The notes under the pieces: generated by a model
What the model was told of the DNA's origin: nothing
Database searches by the model: none
The model's input: only the letters and a program-made list of their open reading frames with translations
Origin: a virus
DNA length: 36,682 bases
Reading direction: 5' to 3' (one strand)
IMG/VR virus record: IMGVR_UViG_3300024503_000616
Location: 1-36,682 of that record
Shown here: positions 32,743-36,682 of the stretch, one piece after another
How positions within the stretch are numbered: the stretch's first letter is position 1
Layout of the letters: each line of letters starts with the position of its first letter
Translations under genes and position numbers: made by a program

Positions 32743-33363
32743 TTACTTTCCGAGGACAGATTCAACAAACTGCTTGTAATTCGGTTCGCCTCGAATTTCA
32801 ACCGAACTAACAGGTTTCACGCTGTTTCGTGCAAGGGCCACTTTCTTGCGATCTTCAATCGCCTCGGCCCAAAGTTCTTCGCCGATAGCACAAAGCTGGC
32901 GAATAAAAACCGGAGTCGCCTCCAGCTTGTGTTCCGTCAACAAAGAGTTGATCTTTTCTTCATTTTCCTTGTGGTGCTTGTAAGCACGAAGTTCAGCCAG
33001 TTCCTTCTGGATATCGTTGACCGATTCCATCTTTTCTTCTGGCTCATCCGCTGGATCAGCATCATCAGCCTTCTTGGCTTGTGCAGGAACGCCGGAGTCC
33101 TTGCCGGAGTTTGCCACATCGGTGGTTTCGCTCATGCCGTTTTTGAGGCCGAGCATTTCCAGAACCTTACCGCATTTTTCTTCATTTGTTTGTTCGCCGT
33201 TGACAACAGACATGAGTTTATGGAACAGTTCCATATCCGGTTCGGCAGCAGACGATGAATCCTGACTAGCTGGGGGTGTCGCATCGGCAAGGGCAAGGTC
33301 GTCTCCTTCCTTGTACATTTCCTTGACTGGATTTTCTTCCTGCATCATTTTGGTAGCGTCCAT
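32743..33363 (-). CDS. Nested scaffold protein from an internal start
   Basis: An in-frame ATG at 33363 (Met195 of the fusion) has GGAG 6 nt upstream (CCGGAGAAGAAC then ATG). Initiation here would give a 206-residue protein starting MDATKMMQEENP and holding only the scaffold. In lambda the scaffold Nu3 is made in this way within gene C. Sequence signals are seen; use of the start is inferred. Confidence 0.6.
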   Translation of the reverse strand: MDATKMMQEENPVKEMYKEGDDLALADATPPASQDSSSAAEPDMELFHKLMSVVNGEQTNEEKCGKVLEMLGLKNGMSETTDVANSGKDSGVPAQAKKADDADPADEPEEKMESVNDIQKELAELRAYKHHKENEEKINSLLTEHKLEATPVFIRQLCAIGEELWAEAIEDRKKVALARNSVKPVSSVEIRGEPNYKQFVESVLGK

Positions 33364-33945
33364 GTTCTTCTCCGGTTGTTCGCCAATGTCGCCTCTTCTG
33401 GCCATATCCAGAGCGATGGCAACCGCTTGGTCTTGAGGGTAACCTTCATCACGAAGTCTTGATATTTTGTCCGGTACTTCGGACTCAAAGATGTTCTTAG
33501 TGGTCGCTGGGTTCGCAACTAGGTCAACGCTTTTCACACGGTCAATCCTGACCACTCGCTCAGTTCCATCCGGATCGAGAGTCCATTTTCCCTGAACCAT
33601 GTGTGAAAAGCCGATGTCGCCGAGTCCATTGTTCTCAGCGAACCACAGGAAGGAATCCACTCCCTCTGCGTGTGGATTGTAATGAAAATCGGCGTACAGC
33701 CCATCCGCTTCCAATCTGGGATTGGATAGCCAGCCGATTCGGTCTGAGAACGAAGGAGCATCCGTGATGTGATCCTTGTTAACCGGACACTGGTTGTACA
33801 TATGCATGGCTTCTTGAATGGCTTGTCGTTCATAGACTCTGCCATTCTGGGAATTGAATCCGAGGACTTTCACACCGTAGACAATGCTCTTGGCTCTGTC
33901 TACGCCTCGAAGTCCCCTAGGTGTGGATGTCAGTGTTGCATTCAT
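32743..33945 (-). CDS. Prohead protease fused to scaffold
   Basis: 400 residues. The N-terminal 160 are a prohead serine protease: His59 in PVNKDHI, Ser114 in DIGFSHM and Asp141 in VDLVANPATT. A short linker (RDEGYPQDQAVAIALDMARRG) leads to about 200 acidic, coiled-coil-like residues (NDIQKELAELRAYKHHKENEEKI) that act as scaffold. The protease is expected to remove scaffold and capsid arms during maturation. No ribosome site precedes ATG 33945; instead a promoter sits just upstream. An internal start at 33363 has its own ribosome site. Confidence 0.88.
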   Translation of the reverse strand: MNATLTSTPRGLRGVDRAKSIVYGVKVLGFNSQNGRVYERQAIQEAMHMYNQCPVNKDHITDAPSFSDRIGWLSNPRLEADGLYADFHYNPHAEGVDSFLWFAENNGLGDIGFSHMVQGKWTLDPDGTERVVRIDRVKSVDLVANPATTKNIFESEVPDKISRLRDEGYPQDQAVAIALDMARRGDIGEQPEKNMDATKMMQEENPVKEMYKEGDDLALADATPPASQDSSSAAEPDMELFHKLMSVVNGEQTNEEKCGKVLEMLGLKNGMSETTDVANSGKDSGVPAQAKKADDADPADEPEEKMESVNDIQKELAELRAYKHHKENEEKINSLLTEHKLEATPVFIRQLCAIGEELWAEAIEDRKKVALARNSVKPVSSVEIRGEPNYKQFVESVLGK

Positions 33946-33951
33946 TTAGAT

Positions 33952-33981
33952 AAAATACCCATGAAGGTTTAAAAATGTCAA
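33952..33981 (-). promoter_or_regulatory. TTGACA/TATTTT promoter before the protease gene
   Basis: On the - strand TTGACA (33981-33976), an 18-nt spacer and TATTTT (33957-33952) lie just upstream of ATG 33945. The gap from -10 to ATG is 6 nt, so the start of transcription would fall at or near the start codon. No Shine-Dalgarno sequence precedes this ATG, so the mRNA could be leaderless. Confidence 0.55.
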
Positions 33982-33983
33982 AA

Positions 33984-35885
33984 TTATTTTGGATTGTTGC
34001 CAACCTCTGGAGCGTTGTCCGGAGTTTCCTTGGCCAACGCCTTGGGTGGCTTGTTCTCCGTGGTCGATGGACTTTCGATTTTTTTCGGCAACCCACCCGT
34101 GGGAATGGAAGGAGAATCAACGCTTGCTTGGGATGTCTCTTCGGGCTTTTTCACGACTACATCTCGGAAGATCAGATCGATGATTTCCGGAGTCAGCAGT
34201 GGGAACGAGGCTCTTGCAATCGCCTTGCCGGACTCAAGAGGCACATCACCAATGGAGCAACGATGCACGATGTCTACAAGGTTGGCGATTTGTGCCCCAT
34301 TGAGAGCCGAATCCTGTACCTGATCCTGTCCACCGAATCCGGCCTGATGGGTTCCGGACATATCGACCCGTGCAGCAGGATTCATCGGATCGGTTGCAGT
34401 CGCCGTCTTCTTCTCTTCCACCGTAGGCTTGATAAAGTTCGATGCTTCTGTGTCATTGTCGAGACCGAGTTCAGCACGGATGGTCTGGATCGATTTCACA
34501 CCCATGTTGAAATAGATGCTGTTCATCTCCGCTTCCTTCTGATGCTCACGGCTCTGGAGCGAGAAGGCTTCGGAGGTCACCCGAATGTTCTTGAGGATTT
34601 CCGCAGGGAATATGCCATGGTCGGCAGCTAGATAGAGTTGTTCCCAAGCGAGGGATCGATTGGGCTGGAATCGAGATTCGGCCAAGGATCGTCCAATGAT
34701 ACCCTGCCATCGCTCAAAAGTTCTTCGTGCCGGAGCTTCTGCAATGAGTGCTGAAGAGTAGTTATTATTGCTTGCGTCACCGGACATGAGTGTTTCACTG
34801 ATTCCAAACCTTGTAGCAAGTGATCTAAGGTTGGCTTGCAACACCTGGATGAGTCCTGCTGCATCGACATTCGCTCCGGGGAATTCGTAATCGATATTGG
34901 CCGGGGCCGTGATGATCGACCCGTATCCAAACCTCTCCAGCTTGATCGCCTCGGTGTCCCCATTGATGGACGGGCCATTGTTGATCGTGGCGTTGATATG
35001 GTCGTCCACAAGCTTCGACATCGAGTCGGGGGCCACATTGTTCACTTTTCGCACCATGGCAATCTTCGCCCGTGCCTTCGCCATGGTCACCGTGGACGCT
35101 AGGATGTCCTCGCAATTCGTCAAATTCTGGAACACCGGATAGAAGGTCGTCAACCCACGCTTCGCATTAGAGTTCGTCCCAACCTTGATGTGGACAATCT
35201 CCTCCGCAGGGATAAAGGTCGGTTCCAAGGATTCCCAAGGCCGAAGGATTACCTGATAACCAAGGATCGTGTTGATGTCATCCGGTTCCGTGATTATGCC
35301 AAAGGAATCCTTCGGGGAACCCATGTCCGATGAAAAGCCACGCACCAACTCCGGCTCAATAAACCGGATTACCAGCATACCATTGGCTTGGGGGAACTTC
35401 CTGAGAAAGACCTCCCCATCCACATGAAGCCTGTACACAATCTCATTCTCGACCTCAACCAGGTTGTTGTATTCTCGGAACAAATCCAGCGTATGCTGAA
35501 TCCTCGTCAGGTATTGCTCCGGAACCGGATTCTTCAAATCTACCGATGCTGCTCGCCATTTAAATCCAGTAGCACCCACCACAAAAGACTGGAAACAAGA
35601 TACCAGACCATGAGCAAACTCATTGGTGGAGTACACATACCTTGCCCTGTCCCTGATGGACTTAAGCTGCCACCAAGTGAGATAGATCGGTAGCTGTTCT
35701 CCAGAAAGGTAATTGTTCCGAACAGCCAGTTGAGCAGGATTAATCCATCCACCAAAGCCACCACTAGGGAACTGAAATGGCCCATATTCTGCCGGATCAT
35801 TCCAATACGGCCCCCAACCAGTATTGTAATCACCAGTGTCGTAACTGATCGACTCAGACCTAGTTGATGACTTATTCTCGAACAT
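33984..35885 (-). CDS. Portal protein
   Basis: 633 residues with AAAGG about 7 nt before ATG. The sequence has portal features: SYDTGDYNTGWGP entry, a helical ring segment (IRDRARYVYSTNEFAHGLVSCFQSFVVGATG), LHVDGEVFLRKFP...MLVIRFIEPELVRG, a GYQVILRPWE strand and long helices toward the C-terminus, with LRSLATRFGISETLMSGDASNNNYSSALIAEAPARRTFERWQ. The C-terminal 130 residues are flexible and Pro/Ser/Thr/Lys-rich. The pattern is nearest the lambda-type family (phage_portal_2). The dodecamer forms the DNA channel and docks terminase. It opens the head block. Confidence 0.85.
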   Translation of the reverse strand: MFENKSSTRSESISYDTGDYNTGWGPYWNDPAEYGPFQFPSGGFGGWINPAQLAVRNNYLSGEQLPIYLTWWQLKSIRDRARYVYSTNEFAHGLVSCFQSFVVGATGFKWRAASVDLKNPVPEQYLTRIQHTLDLFREYNNLVEVENEIVYRLHVDGEVFLRKFPQANGMLVIRFIEPELVRGFSSDMGSPKDSFGIITEPDDINTILGYQVILRPWESLEPTFIPAEEIVHIKVGTNSNAKRGLTTFYPVFQNLTNCEDILASTVTMAKARAKIAMVRKVNNVAPDSMSKLVDDHINATINNGPSINGDTEAIKLERFGYGSIITAPANIDYEFPGANVDAAGLIQVLQANLRSLATRFGISETLMSGDASNNNYSSALIAEAPARRTFERWQGIIGRSLAESRFQPNRSLAWEQLYLAADHGIFPAEILKNIRVTSEAFSLQSREHQKEAEMNSIYFNMGVKSIQTIRAELGLDNDTEASNFIKPTVEEKKTATATDPMNPAARVDMSGTHQAGFGGQDQVQDSALNGAQIANLVDIVHRCSIGDVPLESGKAIARASFPLLTPEIIDLIFRDVVVKKPEETSQASVDSPSIPTGGLPKKIESPSTTENKPPKALAKETPDNAPEVGNNPK

Positions 35886-35915
35886 TTAAGACCTTTAGTG
35901 TGCTAAATGTATTTC

Positions 35916-36206
35916 TTAGCCGTGCTGGATGGCGTAACCGTTGATGCGACCCGTGGGGCAACCCGTGATTACTAACTTGATGCCACCCGTGGAGGAGATC
36001 AAACCGTCATTCTGCAATGAGGTGGTATAATATTCATACTTCGGAAGATGCATCGGGCCTGACAACGCCGTGCCGTCTGTCTTTTGAAACTGGAAGGTCA
36101 TGTCACAATCAGCCTGAATGCTGATCGCATTCAACTTAGCTGTACCCGTAAACAATGATATAGATGCTGGGATGTCGGATGAAATCGATACGGATGACAA
36201 TGCCAT
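35916..36206 (-). CDS. Small beta-rich protein, first gene of the late array
   Basis: 96 residues from ATG 36206 (AGGG 9 nt upstream); a longer in-frame extension to 36251 would cover the promoter. Short beta strands (SSVSISSDIPASISLFTGTAKLNAISIQADCDMTFQFQK, GGIKLVITGCPTGRINGYAIQHG) suggest a small sandwich fold. Not recognised; perhaps a head-associated or decoration protein. It would be the first gene from the late promoter. Confidence 0.65.
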   Translation of the reverse strand: MALSSVSISSDIPASISLFTGTAKLNAISIQADCDMTFQFQKTDGTALSGPMHLPKYEYYTTSLQNDGLISSTGGIKLVITGCPTGRINGYAIQHG

Positions 36207-36236
36207 GGTAAATGCCCTACGGGTGAAGATACACAA

Positions 36237-36265
36237 ATTGTATTGATTCAATTAATTAATGGCAA
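36237..36265 (-). promoter_or_regulatory. Sigma70-type promoter for the late array
   Basis: On the - strand TTGCCA (36265-36260), a 17-nt spacer (TTAATTAATTGAATCAA) and TACAAT (36242-36237): five of six bases match in each box. Transcription would start near 36230 and give a leader of about 25 nt before ATG 36206. The spacer contains one copy of the TTAATTAA repeat. Confidence 0.7.
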
Positions 36266-36276
36266 GAAAAATTACC

Positions 36277-36354
36277 ACTTGACGGTTCCAAAAAATTTAT
36301 GGGAGTCGTTACCCTGGGGATGGGGGGTACACCAAAATGCAACTTGACGGTTCC
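36277..36354. repeat. Paired 13-bp direct repeat ACTTGACGGTTCC
   Basis: ACTTGACGGTTCC occurs at 36277-36289 and 36342-36354, each followed by an A-rich run (AAAAAA, GAAAAA), 65 bp apart. A G-rich stretch lies between and after. It may be a protein-binding site for packaging, replication or late control. Confidence 0.65.
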
Positions 36355-36481
36355 GAAAAATAGTGTCGTAGTTTCGAGAGGGGGGCGGGGGCCTCCTCGC
36401 CTTCGGCAAAATTAATAGGGGTTCACATTTGGGGAGTACAATTAATTAAGTGCAATCGTTTGCAATCAATTCATTCTTAGT

Positions 36482-36574
36482 TAATCGTATACAATCGGCT
36501 TAGTTGCACTATGTGATGATTAAACTTAATTAATTAAATACAACAAAAATGAATTGCAAGTAATCGTATACAAT
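36482..36574. repeat. Paired 14-bp repeat TAATCGTATACAAT
   Basis: Exact copies at 36482-36495 and 36561-36574, 79 bp apart. The match extends imperfectly into about 27 bp (TAGTT...TTAGTTG type flanks). Each has a GTATAC centre and is a near-palindrome (ATCGTATACAAT), as expected of a dimer-binding operator or iteron. Confidence 0.68.
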
Positions 36575-36682
36575 TGATTAGGTTGGATTGAATGTTAATT
36601 AATTAAATGAGTTAAATGCATGAATTAATTATTTAACTTAAGTTGATAGAAAGTTGAATAAGTAGTATTACTAAAAAAAAAA

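Larger units (their letters stand above)
36207..36682. other. Non-coding AT-rich repeat region (candidate origin/control region)
   Basis: No convincing gene. It holds a late promoter, two ACTTGACGGTTCC repeats, a G-rich stretch (36376-36394), TTAATTAA at four places (36252, 36442, 36526, 36595; the last two as 12-bp TTAATTAATTAA), a 14-bp repeat (36482, 36561), a perfect 10-bp palindrome AACTTAAGTT (36635-36644) and a terminal A10. The repeat density is like phage origins or operator clusters. It lies upstream of the leftward late array, and probably upstream of the rightward early genes if the ends join. Confidence 0.5.

Noticed and set aside
33975-34631. Long + strand open frame (218 aa) opposite the portal gene
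   Set aside because: Antisense to a clear portal gene, Cys/Arg/Leu-rich composition of a shadow frame, no ribosome site or domain.
36376-36394. G-quadruplex in the G-rich stretch
   Set aside because: Only two long G runs are close together; four separated runs are not present, so evidence is weak.
36661-36682. Circular genome joined at the window ends
   Set aside because: No terminal repeat shared by the two ends, and the cut-off gene at base 1 finds no start when the ends are joined. The A10 end may be an assembly edge.
1-36682. tRNA genes, CRISPR arrays, insertion sequences, integrase or attachment sites
   Set aside because: None could be recognised by reading both strands. A tRNA or profile search was not possible here.

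Overview
The window looks like most of the genome of a tailed double-stranded DNA phage, or a prophage-like element, with a long-tailed (siphovirus-type) HK97-like virion. It carries a portal, a prohead protease fused to a scaffold, a major capsid protein, head-tail connectors, two tail-tube-like proteins, frameshifted G/GT tail-assembly chaperones, a tape measure, several very large fibre proteins and both terminase subunits. No integrase, repressor, tRNA, rRNA, CRISPR array or insertion sequence was seen. Several accessory proteins have the style of planctomycete sequences: a short secreted GGSSCANGQCG-type protein, a secreted protein with a Pro-rich linker, and an HNH protein with the KWPQVRKEH...LEVHHIYPY pattern. 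A planctomycete host is therefore my inference, not something the sequence proves.

Layout. Positions 1-7107 (+ strand) hold a compact DNA-metabolism module: the acidic tail of a cut-off gene, a branched terminator-like structure, an unknown protein, a Sak4-like RecA-fold ATPase, two separate DUF669-type proteins with a 52-aa lipoprotein gene between them, a superfamily 2 helicase with a zinc ribbon, and a primase-polymerase/helicase fusion. Positions 7046-9031 (- strand) hold TerL, TerS and a small upstream gene. Two + strand genes (9105-9959), one KTSC-like, form an island. From 36206 down to 9953 (- strand) runs one long late array: small protein, portal, protease/scaffold, decoration protein, capsid, connectors, tail tubes, chaperones, tape measure, tail tip, fibres, fibre chaperone, holin-like protein, HNH, secreted proteins, papain-like protease, and finally another fibre and a giant Tyr-rich protein. 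Positions 36207-36682 are non-coding, AT-rich and full of repeats; a near-consensus promoter at 36237-36265 points into the late array.

How it works together. If the ends are close to each other in the intact genome, early genes run rightward and late genes leftward away from the AT-rich repeat region, which would be the natural place for origin and control sites. The two arms meet tail to tail at 7046-7107, where the primase-polymerase and terminase genes overlap by 62 bp. Expression seems tuned after the main promoter. Terminator-like hairpins sit directly before start codons after the capsid gene (30956-30988) and before the last fibre genes (14549-14579). A C CCA AAC slippery site makes the G/GT pair, an internal ribosome site probably makes free scaffold from the protease gene, and a TTGACA promoter may give a leaderless protease mRNA.
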